Below, piece after piece: positions 7,898 through 15,868 of a stretch of DNA of 64,000 bases. Each line of letters opens with the position of its first letter. Position 1 is the first letter of the stretch. The position numbers and the translations under genes are program-made. The stretch lies in contig NZ_JADOVH010000002.1 of NCBI RefSeq assembly GCF_015751965.1, forward strand, positions 248,001-312,000, given 5' to 3'. The notes beneath the pieces are model-generated. The model did not search any database. It saw nothing but the letters and a program-made list of their open reading frames with translations, and was not told where the DNA came from. Source of the DNA: Frigoribacterium sp. CG_9.8 (GTDB taxonomy: Bacteria; Actinomycetota; Actinomycetes; Actinomycetales; Microbacteriaceae).

Positions 7898-9301
7898 TCA
7901 GGGACGGCCGTAGGTTTCAAGTAGCCGCAGCCAGATCTCGCTCATCGTGGGGTAGGCGGGCACCGCATGCCAGAGACGATCAATCGGCACCTCGCCGACG
8001 ATAGCAATCGTGGCTGCATGCAGCAGCTCCGAGACATCCTGCCCCACAAAGGTGGCACCGATGATGACTGCGCGTTTCTCGTCCACGATCATGCGCGCCT
8101 GGCCCTGGTAGCCGTCGGCTTGGAGGGCTGCCCCGGCTACCCCGCCGAGGTTGTAGTCGACGACGCGCACGTCGTAGCCGGCTTTTTCTGCCGCCCTCGC
8201 AGTGAGACCCACCGACGCGACCTCGGGATCGCTGAACGTGACCTGCGGCACCATTTCATGGTCGGCGGTCGCAGAATGTTTTCCGAAGCGATTGTCGTGC
8301 ACACCCGTTCCGAGGGCACGTGCCGCGATCACGTCGCCGGCGGCCCGTGCCTGGTACTTACCCTGGTGGGTGAGCAGTGCCCGATGATTGACGTCGCCGC
8401 AGGCGTAGAGCCAATCGAAGCCTGACACACGCATGGTGTCGTCGACATCGAGCCAGTCACCGGGGGTCAGGCCGACGTTCTCCAACCCCAGGTCGTGTGT
8501 GTTCGGCACCCGCCCGATCGAGACGAGAACCTCATCCGCCACGACAGTTGTGCCGTTGTCGAGCGTGAGGGTCACGCCGGTGTCATCCCGGTGGGCTGAG
8601 AGGGTCTCGACCCCGCGCAGCACCGTCGCGCCGAACTTCTCGAGCGCTGCCGTCACGAGCTCGCCCGCGAAGGGCTCTTGATTGCTGAGGAGGTCGGCAC
8701 GGGAGATGATCGTCACCGTGGTGCCGAAGCTCTGGTAGGCGGTCGCCATCTCGACACCGACAACGCCGCCACCGATGATCGCGAGTCGTTTCGGAGCCAC
8801 CTTTGCGCTCGTGGCCTCGCGGCTGGTCCAGGGGGTGACCTCCGAAAGTCCCGGGATATCGGGGAGCATGGCAGCGGATCCGGTACACACGGCGACCGCG
8901 TGCCGTGCGCTGTAGACGGTGCCATCGACTGTGACTTCCCTTTCGCCGGTGAGCCGCGCGTGGCCGCGCACGAAGGCGATTCCCGCTGACTCGACCCATT
9001 TGACCTGGCCGGCATCATCCCAGTTGCTCGTGAAGCTGTTGCGGCGGGCGAAGGTGGCTGCAACATCCAACTCACCGGTCACGGCTTCGCGGGTGCCACC
9101 GACAGCCTGGGCTGCACGAAGCGCTATCCCGCTTCGCAGCAGTGCTTTCGATGGCATGCAGGCCCAGTAGGAGCATTCTCCGCCAACGAGCTCGCTTTCG
9201 ATCAGCAGTGCGGTCAGCCCGCCCTGCACCGCGCGATCGGCAATGTTCTCGCCAACGGCTCCGGCACCGATCACGATGAGGTCATACGTGGTGTCGATCA
9301 T
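7898..9301 (-). CDS. FAD-dependent pyridine nucleotide-disulfide oxidoreductase
   Basis: A 467-residue class I flavoprotein disulfide reductase. It has the FAD-binding GAGAVG at residues 12-17, a redox-active pair Cys43/Cys48 in ECSYWACMPSKALL, an NAD(P) GGGVVGVE motif, ACGDVNH and a dimerisation domain. The C-terminal catalytic-base motif is YPTMSE rather than the HPTLSE of lipoamide dehydrogenase. It is therefore probably not lipoamide dehydrogenase, and the electron acceptor is unknown. Its neighbour mshA makes a low-molecular-weight thiol precursor, but a mycothione reductase role is not supported by the motif. Confidence 0.88.
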   Translation of the reverse strand: MIDTTYDLIVIGAGAVGENIADRAVQGGLTALLIESELVGGECSYWACMPSKALLRSGIALRAAQAVGGTREAVTGELDVAATFARRNSFTSNWDDAGQVKWVESAGIAFVRGHARLTGEREVTVDGTVYSARHAVAVCTGSAAMLPDIPGLSEVTPWTSREATSAKVAPKRLAIIGGGVVGVEMATAYQSFGTTVTIISRADLLSNQEPFAGELVTAALEKFGATVLRGVETLSAHRDDTGVTLTLDNGTTVVADEVLVSIGRVPNTHDLGLENVGLTPGDWLDVDDTMRVSGFDWLYACGDVNHRALLTHQGKYQARAAGDVIAARALGTGVHDNRFGKHSATADHEMVPQVTFSDPEVASVGLTARAAEKAGYDVRVVDYNLGGVAGAALQADGYQGQARMIVDEKRAVIIGATFVGQDVSELLHAATIAIVGEVPIDRLWHAVPAYPTMSEIWLRLLETYGRP

Positions 9302-9383
9302 GTGTTCTCCTAGCGATTGATGTTTGGGTCTTCTTCAGGGTGCGCACCTGAGCCACGCGACCGCTTGGCGAGGTGAGACAAAT

Positions 9384-10187
9384 TCAGCGGCCGACGAATT
9401 CAGCGCTCGTGCGCGTGACGAACGCCGTCATCCCGATGGCAGCATCCTCACTCTGCAGGAGGCGCACGAGCTCGGGTTGAAGTGCGGCCGCGGCTGCGGC
9501 ATCCCCGTCGCGCAGCGCGAGTCTCGCGTTGGCAAGAGCAGCCTGCACCGCGAGCGGGGCCTGGGCGGCGATCCGCTGCGCCAGTTCGAGTCCGCGTTCG
9601 TATTGGGTGCCGTCCGCAACAACCTCCTGCACGAGGCCGATGCGGTGCGCTTCCGCCGCGTCGAACTGGTCGCCGGTGAGGATCCAGCGCATCGCATTGC
9701 CCCAGCCGACCGCACGGGGGAAGCGGATGGTGGCACCTCCGAACGGCAAGATACCGCGAGCGACCTCGATCTGCCCGAACCGCGTCGATGCCGCGGCGAT
9801 CGAGATGTCGCTCGCGAGCATGAGCTCGATACCGAGGGTGAGGCAGGTGCCCTGCACCGCCATCACGACGGGCTTGGTAAGGTATTGCCCGGAGACCTGC
9901 CAGGGGTCGATGCCGCCGTCGGGAACGGTGTGCAGGCCCCCCGCACCGATTCGGGGGGCGACGTCGGCGAGATCAAGTCCTCCGGTGAAGTGATCGCCGT
10001 GGGCGAAGACGAATCCCGCCCTCAGGTCAGGATCGCGCTCGAGCTCACCGTAGGCGAGAGCGAGCTGCTGCAGCAGGGCGAAATCGGCGGCGTTGCGCTT
10101 GTCCGGCCGGTTGAAGCCGATCAGCAGAACATGACCGTCGCGTTCGACGGTGATGCGAGGGGAGGATTCGGAACTGGTGGATGTCAA
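9384..10187 (-). CDS. Enoyl-CoA hydratase/isomerase family protein
   Basis: A crotonase-fold protein of about 267 residues. It has the FNRPDKRNA strand, the oxyanion-hole FVFAHGDHFTGGLDL and VQGTCLTLGIELMLASDI segments, and the ARGILPFGG turn. The usual first catalytic Glu of crotonase is not obvious (Gly/Leu at that position), so hydratase chemistry is uncertain. I prefer the TTG at 10187 because GAAAGG lies 6 bases upstream. An ATG at 10235 would add 16 residues rich in Trp/Pro/Cys with no family match. It lies downstream of a long repetitive gap. Confidence 0.82.
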   Translation of the reverse strand: MTSTSSESSPRITVERDGHVLLIGFNRPDKRNAADFALLQQLALAYGELERDPDLRAGFVFAHGDHFTGGLDLADVAPRIGAGGLHTVPDGGIDPWQVSGQYLTKPVVMAVQGTCLTLGIELMLASDISIAAASTRFGQIEVARGILPFGGATIRFPRAVGWGNAMRWILTGDQFDAAEAHRIGLVQEVVADGTQYERGLELAQRIAAQAPLAVQAALANARLALRDGDAAAAAALQPELVRLLQSEDAAIGMTAFVTRTSAEFVGR

Positions 10188-10318
10188 CGCTGGCCTTTCA
10201 CAATCTGGCTGGTCCCACCATGCTATTGCGCGCATACCCGTGAACCCTCAACGCTTCGAGGGCGCTGGGGTGGTGACCGAGGCGCTCAGGTGAGTGAGGT
10301 GTCAGTGGATGCGGCGCT

Positions 10319-10394
10319 GGCGGGCGGGGTACTGGCGGGTGGGGTGCCGGCGGGCGGGGTGCCGGCTGGTGGGGTGTCAGGCGGGCGGGGTGTC
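10319..10394. repeat. G-rich 15-bp tandem repeat
   Basis: Five consecutive units at 10319, 10334, 10349, 10364 and 10379 have consensus GGCGGGCGGGGTGCC (the last is 16 bases). One strand carries many runs of three or four G, so quadruplex formation is possible. Divergence between units is one to three bases. Confidence 0.85.
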
Positions 10395-10440
10395 AGGTTC
10401 GCATGGTGCGCACGCTCAGGAAGGTGCGAAGGTGACACCC

Positions 10441-10484
10441 GACCCTGCCCGACCCGACCCTGCCCGACCCGACCCGACCCTGCC
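10441..10484. repeat. C-rich 15-bp tandem repeat
   Basis: Two exact copies of GACCCTGCCCGACCC (10441-10455, 10456-10470) are followed by a shortened copy with an extra GACCC to 10484. The array ends 26 bases from the stop codon of the arginase-family gene. Confidence 0.85.
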
Positions 10485-10509
10485 TCCTGGCGGTTCGAGA
10501 CCGCGGGAA

Positions 10510-11331
10510 TCAGCTCGCGAGTGCCCCGATGATGCGCAGGATGGTTCCCTGATCGTCTGCAGCGGCATCCGCGGATACCGGTGCGAACTCTGTCACCGCC
10601 GCTCCGGCCAGCGGAAGCGCGGCTTTGGCCGCAGCGATCACCGCCAGCAGGGTAGCAAGGGAGATACCGAACGGCTCGGGGTAGCCCACCGGGCCGAATT
10701 CGGCGGGATCGAGCACGTCGAGATCCACATGCAGATACACCGACGTGGCACCGCTTGCGGCCAGAGCGGCGGTAACTGAGTCGGCATCCAGAGCCAACGG
10801 GGCAATCATCACAATGCCGGCGCTTTCGAGGTAGGCCAGCTCAGCGTCATCCAGAGCCCGCGTGCCCGCTAGGATCACCCGCCCGGGGGAGAGCGGAACC
10901 TCGGGAACCAGCGCCTCTGGACCATCGCCGAGGAGTGTGCGCAGAACCATGCCGTTGAAGGCGTGTGAGGGTGACTCCGCTGGCGCATTGAGGTCTGCGT
11001 GGGCGTCGATCCACACCACTGCCATCGAATTGTTGTGGGCAGCCGCATGCTGGATGGAGGCGAGCTCTACCCCGCAGTCACCGCCGATGGTGATCGCCAA
11101 TCCGGAGACGGTCGCGAGCGCCGCCAGCTGAGCGTCGCGAACCTGCCGCAGCGAGCTCAGCCGCAGAACCGCTGTGCCCTCATCTGTGCCGGCTTCTGAC
11201 GGAACCTCGACCACGACAGTCGCGGAGAGTGGAAGATCTTCGCGGATGGCGGCGGCACCCTCAGCGAGCCTCATCGCCCGGGATGAACCCGAGCCCTGCC
11301 ACTGGGGAACAACAAGAAAGGAGGCGGTCAC
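10510..11331 (-). CDS. Arginase/agmatinase (ureohydrolase) family protein
   Basis: A 273-residue ureohydrolase. The metal-binding motifs are GGDCG (residues 83-87), IDAHADLN (Asp109, His111, Asp113) and HVDLDVLDP (Asp203, Asp205). In arginases the first motif is GGDH and its His is a manganese ligand. Here it is Cys86, so metal A coordination may differ. The family includes arginase, agmatinase, guanidinobutyrase and formimidoylglutamase, and the substrate cannot be decided. It could feed the putrescine pathway encoded at 56-61 kb if it were an agmatinase, but that is speculation. Confidence 0.82.
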   Translation of the reverse strand: MTASFLVVPQWQGSGSSRAMRLAEGAAAIREDLPLSATVVVEVPSEAGTDEGTAVLRLSSLRQVRDAQLAALATVSGLAITIGGDCGVELASIQHAAAHNNSMAVVWIDAHADLNAPAESPSHAFNGMVLRTLLGDGPEALVPEVPLSPGRVILAGTRALDDAELAYLESAGIVMIAPLALDADSVTAALAASGATSVYLHVDLDVLDPAEFGPVGYPEPFGISLATLLAVIAAAKAALPLAGAAVTEFAPVSADAAADDQGTILRIIGALAS

Positions 11332-11369
11332 CCTGACAAGTATGGCCGCCTCCCTGAGAGATCAGTGAA

Positions 11370-12011
11370 CTAGACCGTGCGGGGGGCCTTGGCGAGGTTG
11401 GCCACGAGTTCGCTCATGTTCTGACGGATGACATAGGCCGGACGATCACGCTCCACTCGCCAGCTATCGGAGAGCGGCCCGATGTTGACGGTGTCGAAGC
11501 CGAATTCGTCGTAGAGCTTGGCGACGAAGTCGGAAGCATCCGCAAAATCAGACGATGTGGCGAGTGCACGCCGCTTCGGGTCCCCGGCGGGGAAGGAGTC
11601 TTCGGTGATATCCGTGGCCATGATGTGGTTGAAGCCCTTCGCCACTCGCGAGGTCGGCAGGTGTGCCTGCAGCATCCCCGACACGGTGGTTGTGCCCTCG
11701 TCAAGAGCGAGGATGTGGCCGTCGCGCTCGAAATAGTAGTTGTTCGTGTCGATCACGATCTTGCCGGCGAGGGGCTCGACCGGCACATCGCCGAGGGCCT
11801 TCAGCGGCACGGTGACGACCGCGATATCCGCGGCTTCTGCCGCCTGTACCGAGGTGCCGGCTGTCGCTTTCGGGCCCAGCTCCGCCACGAGGTCGGCGAG
11901 GGTCTCCGGTCCGCGTGAATTGCTGATCACGACGTCATAGCCGCTCTCGACCGCCTTGCGCGCGACCTGGCTGCCGATGTTTCCTGCTCCGATGATTCCA
12001 ATAGTTGTCAT
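11370..12011 (-). CDS. NADPH-dependent F420 reductase-like / NADP-binding oxidoreductase
   Basis: A 213-residue protein with an N-terminal Rossmann motif GIIGAGNIGSQVA followed by SNSRGPETL, where the Ser-Arg pair suggests NADP(H) binding. The middle (KIVIDTNNYYFERDG and VAKGFNHIMA) matches the NPD/F420-dependent NADP reductase-like family. I used the ATG at 12011, which starts directly at the first beta strand. A 49-codon upstream extension antiparallels the pspA intergenic region and lacks similarity. F420 dependence is not proved by the sequence. Confidence 0.85.
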   Translation of the reverse strand: MTTIGIIGAGNIGSQVARKAVESGYDVVISNSRGPETLADLVAELGPKATAGTSVQAAEAADIAVVTVPLKALGDVPVEPLAGKIVIDTNNYYFERDGHILALDEGTTTVSGMLQAHLPTSRVAKGFNHIMATDITEDSFPAGDPKRRALATSSDFADASDFVAKLYDEFGFDTVNIGPLSDSWRVERDRPAYVIRQNMSELVANLAKAPRTV

Positions 12012-12081
12012 ATGCGAAGTAACAGGGACCCTGCGCAAATTGTTCCCAATACGCTCACTGGCGGTCGACCGCCAGCGCCGC

Positions 12082-12819
12082 TTACTGCTCGATGGCGGAG
12101 GGGGTCGGAGTGCCCGCTTTGAGAGCGGCGAGCCGCGCATCGAGCTCGACCGAGTCATCCGTCGCGTCCAACTGCTCGAACTGGGCGTCGAGGCTGGAGG
12201 CAGCTAGCTCCTGCCGACCGAGAACTGTCGCCTCCTGGCGGCGGATCTTGTCTTCGAACCGGCTGATCTCGCTCGTGGGATCGGTGAGATCGATCGACTT
12301 GATCGCATCCTGCACCTGAGTTTGCGCGTCTGCGGTATTCGAACGGGCGATGAGCTCATCGCGCTTGGACGACAGCTGACTGAGCTTGGTGCGCATGGCA
12401 TCGAGGCCGCGCTTGAGCTGCTCGACGACCGCGGTCTGGGATGCGATGGTGGGTGCCGCATCCGTCGATTCCTTTTCGGAGGCGAGTTGGCGTCCGAGCG
12501 CAACCTTCGCGAGATTGTCGAACTTGTCGGCATCCACCGCGTTGCCCCCGGCACGCACCTCGTCGGCTTTTCTGCTCGCCGCCAGCGCCTTTCGGCCCCA
12601 GTTTGCGGCGTTATCGATGTCTTCGGCATAATCCGCTTCGAGAAGACGCAGGTTGCCGATGGTCTGGGCCACCGCGCTCTCCGCCTCGGAAATGCTGCTG
12701 GTGTAGTCCCGCACCATCTGGTCGAGCATCATCTTCGGGTCTTCGGCCGAATCGAGCAGCGCGTTGATGTTGGCCTTCGCCATCTGTGCGATGCGTCCGA
12801 GAATTGACTGCTTAGCCAT
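12082..12819 (-). CDS. pspA: PspA/IM30 family phage-shock protein
   Basis: A 245-residue, almost entirely helical protein of the PspA/Vipp1 (ESCRT-III-like) family. It begins with the amphipathic membrane-binding helix ILGRIAQMAKANINALLD and the DPKMMLDQMVRDY block, followed by long coiled-coil heptads to about residue 220. These proteins polymerise on the inner membrane to protect it during envelope stress. The start is certain (AAGGA 6-7 bases upstream). The gene lies downstream of the TPM-domain gene on the same strand, separated by an octamer repeat array. Confidence 0.92.
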   Translation of the reverse strand: MAKQSILGRIAQMAKANINALLDSAEDPKMMLDQMVRDYTSSISEAESAVAQTIGNLRLLEADYAEDIDNAANWGRKALAASRKADEVRAGGNAVDADKFDNLAKVALGRQLASEKESTDAAPTIASQTAVVEQLKRGLDAMRTKLSQLSSKRDELIARSNTADAQTQVQDAIKSIDLTDPTSEISRFEDKIRRQEATVLGRQELAASSLDAQFEQLDATDDSVELDARLAALKAGTPTPSAIEQ

Positions 12820-12832
12820 GTTCGTTTCCTTG

Positions 12833-12904
12833 TCTTTGTGTCTTTGTGTCTTTGTGTCGTTGTGTCGTTGTGTCGTTGTCTGCTTGTGTTGCTGTGTTGC
12901 TGTG
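12833..12904. repeat. Octamer tandem repeat in the pspA leader
   Basis: Nine contiguous 8-base units: TCTTTGTG three times, TCGTTGTG twice, TCGTTGTC, TGCTTGTG and TTGCTGTG twice. The array ends 13 bases before the pspA start codon on the reverse strand, so it occupies the leader and probably the promoter. On the transcribed strand it reads CACAAAGA/CACAACGA, nearly free of G. Confidence 0.92.
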
Positions 12905-12935
12905 AATGCAGAATTTCTGCGCGGTCCACGAAGCT

Positions 12936-14981
12936 CTAAAACCGTCCTCCGCTGGAGCTGCCGCCGTCGCCGCCGAATGATCCCCCCGAGCTGCGCGAGC
13001 TGCCGCCAAAACCGCCCGTGCCGCCGCCGCCCCCGAAGACGCCCCCGCCACCGCCGCCGCTCAGCATGCCGCCGATGAGACCGCCGAGGATCGCGCCACC
13101 GAGACCGCCACCGAGACCGCCACCGAAGCTCCCACCGAGGCCGCCTCCGAGACCACCACCGAGACCACCACCCAGCCCCATGCCACCGGAGTCGATGTCG
13201 TTCTGGGCGAGTGCGAGCGCCTGCGCGGCCAGGAATTGGGCTGCTGTTGCTTCGGCCAGGGCCGTCGCAGGGTCTGAGGGTGCGAGCCCGAAGGCGAGAT
13301 CGAGGTGACGGGCGGCCTCGGCGACCCGGGTGCGCGCGTCGGTGCCGACACCACCGCGCCTGGTGGTGATGAAGTCGCTGGCAGCGGTGACCTGGCTGGA
13401 TGCCGTACTCAGGGCGGCAGGCAGCTGCGCGGTCGCCGCCTGCAGCTTTTGTTGCGCGTCCCGCACGGCATCGAGCACGCGGTCGAGCGCGGCATTCGCT
13501 GTGTTGAGCGAGGCGAGACTGGCCAGCGGATCGGCCGGTCCGCTACCGGTCGTCGCCGCAGTGAGTGCAGCTTGTGCGGCCGCGGTCGGCTCACTGAGTA
13601 CTCCGGATGCGGCGGCCGGCAGTGTTTTCGCAGTCGCTAGATCCTGCCGGGTATCAGCGATCGCCGCGTCGAGTGTGCCGCGGGCATTGGCGAGCGCCGA
13701 CGCGAGGGTGTCGATCGAATCGAGCAGCTGGATGGTCTGGCCGATGCTGGCCTGTGCCGCCCGCACGTTGATCGCCGCCGCGCCGGAGTCACCGCTGGCG
13801 ATCGCCGCCTGCGCCGTGGATCCGGCGCTTCCAACGAACTCGAGAAGTTTCGCCACCTGATCGGGATTACCGGCGATCGAGGAGAGTGCCGCCGTCGAGT
13901 ACGACTCCTGCAAAGAGGTGAGGGTGACGCGCGCCATCGCGAGTCGCGTCGTGACCGCCTCGGCATCCGTCACGGCGGTGAGAAGGACCTCTGGCGCATT
14001 CTGCTCGAGCCTCCGCAACTCATCGAAGGCATCCGCCTGGGCGTCGAGTTCTGTGTCGGCGGTGTCGCAGAGTTCGATGATGCGCAGGGTCATCTCCCGC
14101 TTCTGCTCCGGTGTCTCCGGCACCGAATCGTCGAGCTTTTGGCGCAGGGCAAAGGCCTCTGCCACCTGGGATTTAGCGGTTGCGAGAGTCGCACTGAACG
14201 GGGTGGTCGCCTCGGTGCCAAACTGCGCCACCGCGAATCCGAGCTCCTGTTCGCTTGTCTTCAGGGAGTCATCGAGCTGCACGAGCAGGCTGCCCGCTCT
14301 CTGGTCCAGTTGCGCCTGCGTCGGACCTGCAGGAGTGGAGACAACGCCACCCGCCCCCCTTTTTCGTCGCGATCGCTGTGAGAACACGACTGCGAGCACG
14401 ACCAGCGCAAGCAGCATGAGAATGACCACGATCGGCAGAGTGGATCCGCCGCCAGAGGCCCCGGATGCACCGGAATCGCCGGTGCCTGAACTGCCGCTCG
14501 GTCCCCGGCTTGAGGCACTCGCGTAGCCGTTTGCCGCGGCCACGGCGGCTCCGACCCAGTCGTTCTGTTTCAGCGCCGGGATGATGTCGTCGGTCTCGAC
14601 CCGCTGCGTCTCGCCAGCGTCCGGGGCGGAGTCGCCGTAGAAGATCGAATAGTTGCGGTCCACTGTTGCTACCGCAAGCAGGATGTCGGTGCTGCCGAGC
14701 CCGTTCTTCCTGGCGACGTCTTCGGCCCATGCGGTCTTATCGGCCACCCCGGTGAAACTGTCGACATAGACCACGAAGAGCTGGAGTTTCGTCGAAGCGT
14801 AGAGCGCATCTGTCGCGGCGGTGATCTCTGCGCCGCGCGATCCGACGGCGTTGACTGCATCCACAACATAGACTCCACCGAGATCCACCGGCGATTGGGC
14901 CTGTGCCGTCGTCGGCGCAGCGACGACAGCGCAGAGGGCGGCGAGCAGCGTGAGCGCGGCTACGGCAACCAGCCGGAACAA
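12936..14981 (-). CDS. TPM-domain membrane protein with coiled coil and Gly-rich tail
   Basis: A 681-residue protein. Residues 1-28 form a signal peptide ending AQAQS. Residues 33-155 match the TPM (YgcG/Psb32) domain, including LQLFVVYVDSF and DILLAVATVDRNYSIFYG. A Ser/Gly linker leads to one transmembrane helix (about residues 184-203) and a basic stop-transfer RSRRKRG. A long Ala-rich helical region then runs to about residue 590, followed by a GGLGG/GGGGG tail. In actinobacteria this architecture is commonly next to pspA, and a joint role in membrane stress is inferred. The glycine tail is encoded by short repeats. Confidence 0.85.
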   Translation of the reverse strand: MFRLVAVAALTLLAALCAVVAAPTTAQAQSPVDLGGVYVVDAVNAVGSRGAEITAATDALYASTKLQLFVVYVDSFTGVADKTAWAEDVARKNGLGSTDILLAVATVDRNYSIFYGDSAPDAGETQRVETDDIIPALKQNDWVGAAVAAANGYASASSRGPSGSSGTGDSGASGASGGGSTLPIVVILMLLALVVLAVVFSQRSRRKRGAGGVVSTPAGPTQAQLDQRAGSLLVQLDDSLKTSEQELGFAVAQFGTEATTPFSATLATAKSQVAEAFALRQKLDDSVPETPEQKREMTLRIIELCDTADTELDAQADAFDELRRLEQNAPEVLLTAVTDAEAVTTRLAMARVTLTSLQESYSTAALSSIAGNPDQVAKLLEFVGSAGSTAQAAIASGDSGAAAINVRAAQASIGQTIQLLDSIDTLASALANARGTLDAAIADTRQDLATAKTLPAAASGVLSEPTAAAQAALTAATTGSGPADPLASLASLNTANAALDRVLDAVRDAQQKLQAATAQLPAALSTASSQVTAASDFITTRRGGVGTDARTRVAEAARHLDLAFGLAPSDPATALAEATAAQFLAAQALALAQNDIDSGGMGLGGGLGGGLGGGLGGSFGGGLGGGLGGAILGGLIGGMLSGGGGGGVFGGGGGTGGFGGSSRSSGGSFGGDGGSSSGGRF

Positions 14982-15082
14982 ACGGGCTGTGACGGTGACG
15001 CGAATGACAGGCTCCTTGGATCGCAGAGTGACGGTGGCGATGTCGACTGCGATTCTACTGAATCCTGCTCAAAGCCGGGGTG

Positions 15083-15868
15083 CTACCGCAGGGTCACCTC
15101 GGATGTCGGCCCGGTCACGAGCTCGGTGCCCAGGCTCGAGCCATCCGGGTTCTGCCCGCTGAAATCAATGGCGGCTGAGACCTGGTACCGACCGGCAGCC
15201 ACCTGCGGCAGGTCACCACGGAAGCTGCCTGCGCTGTCGTCTTCAACCGCGCAAGTGACCGGCGTGAATGACGCCGGATAGGTCATCGATGTTCCGGGCG
15301 CCAGGTCCACAAGCGCTGCCATCGCGATCATGGGGCCGTTGCTGTGCCACAGCACGAGACCGCCCTTCGAAAGGGTGATGGCCGGGTACGCGGCCGAGGA
15401 GCCCGTGATCCGCGTGCTACCCGTGTTCGTGAGCGTCACCGTGCCTGAAACCCGGTCGGACGAGGCATCCGCTGGCCCAAAGCTGGTGGTGAGCACGAGT
15501 CCGGCCGCATTTGGCGCGACCTCGGCAAGGGTGCCGCCGCAGAGGTTGAGCCGCCCGTCGGGGGCAAGGGTGAGCCCACCGTTTGTCGCCGCGCTGCCGT
15601 CCTTCGACTCCGGCCCCGGTAAATTCGGCCCCGTCACGTCCGGCGCGGCCGCGCTCGACGTGGAGCCGGTCGGCGGCACCAGAGCGCGGATGCCACTGAA
15701 CCCAGCAGCGCCGATTCCCGCAACGGCGAGCGTTGTCGCGCTACCCACCGCGACCTGCTGGGCGAGCCGGCGACGGGAGCTGCGGCGGAGCACGCGTGCG
15801 AGGTCGACCCGCCCGAGCGACGGACCAGCCTCACCGAACATCTTCTTCAGATCAGATTCTGCGGACAT
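15083..15868 (-). CDS. Membrane-anchored protein paired with an ECF sigma factor
   Basis: A 261-residue protein: about 40 cytoplasmic residues with a basic RRSSRRRLAQQ stretch, one transmembrane helix (around residues 40-62), then an exported domain rich in Gly/Ser/Thr. The exported domain has two cysteines (NLCGGT and VTCAVED) that could form a disulfide, and beta-strand patterns like an Ig/CARDB-type fold. Its first 17 bases overlap the end of the sigma factor gene. Position suggests an anti-sigma or co-sensor, but the zinc-binding HxxxCxxC motif of classical anti-sigmas is absent, so this is inference only. Confidence 0.7.
   Translation of the reverse strand: MSAESDLKKMFGEAGPSLGRVDLARVLRRSSRRRLAQQVAVGSATTLAVAGIGAAGFSGIRALVPPTGSTSSAAAPDVTGPNLPGPESKDGSAATNGGLTLAPDGRLNLCGGTLAEVAPNAAGLVLTTSFGPADASSDRVSGTVTLTNTGSTRITGSSAAYPAITLSKGGLVLWHSNGPMIAMAALVDLAPGTSMTYPASFTPVTCAVEDDSAGSFRGDLPQVAAGRYQVSAAIDFSGQNPDGSSLGTELVTGPTSEVTLR

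Larger units (their letters stand above)
10188..10509. other. Gene-free interval filled with GC-rich minisatellite DNA
   Basis: I see no credible gene here. The interval contains two adjacent 15-base repeat arrays of opposite strand asymmetry (10319-10394 G-rich, 10441-10484 C-rich) and otherwise unstructured sequence. The open frames that cross it read only the repeat (AGGVP-type peptides). Confidence 0.75.

Noticed and set aside
9324-10532. 402-codon forward open frame
   Set aside because: It runs antisense through the enoyl-CoA hydratase gene and then reads the 15-base repeat arrays; no domain is visible and codon usage matches a shadow frame.
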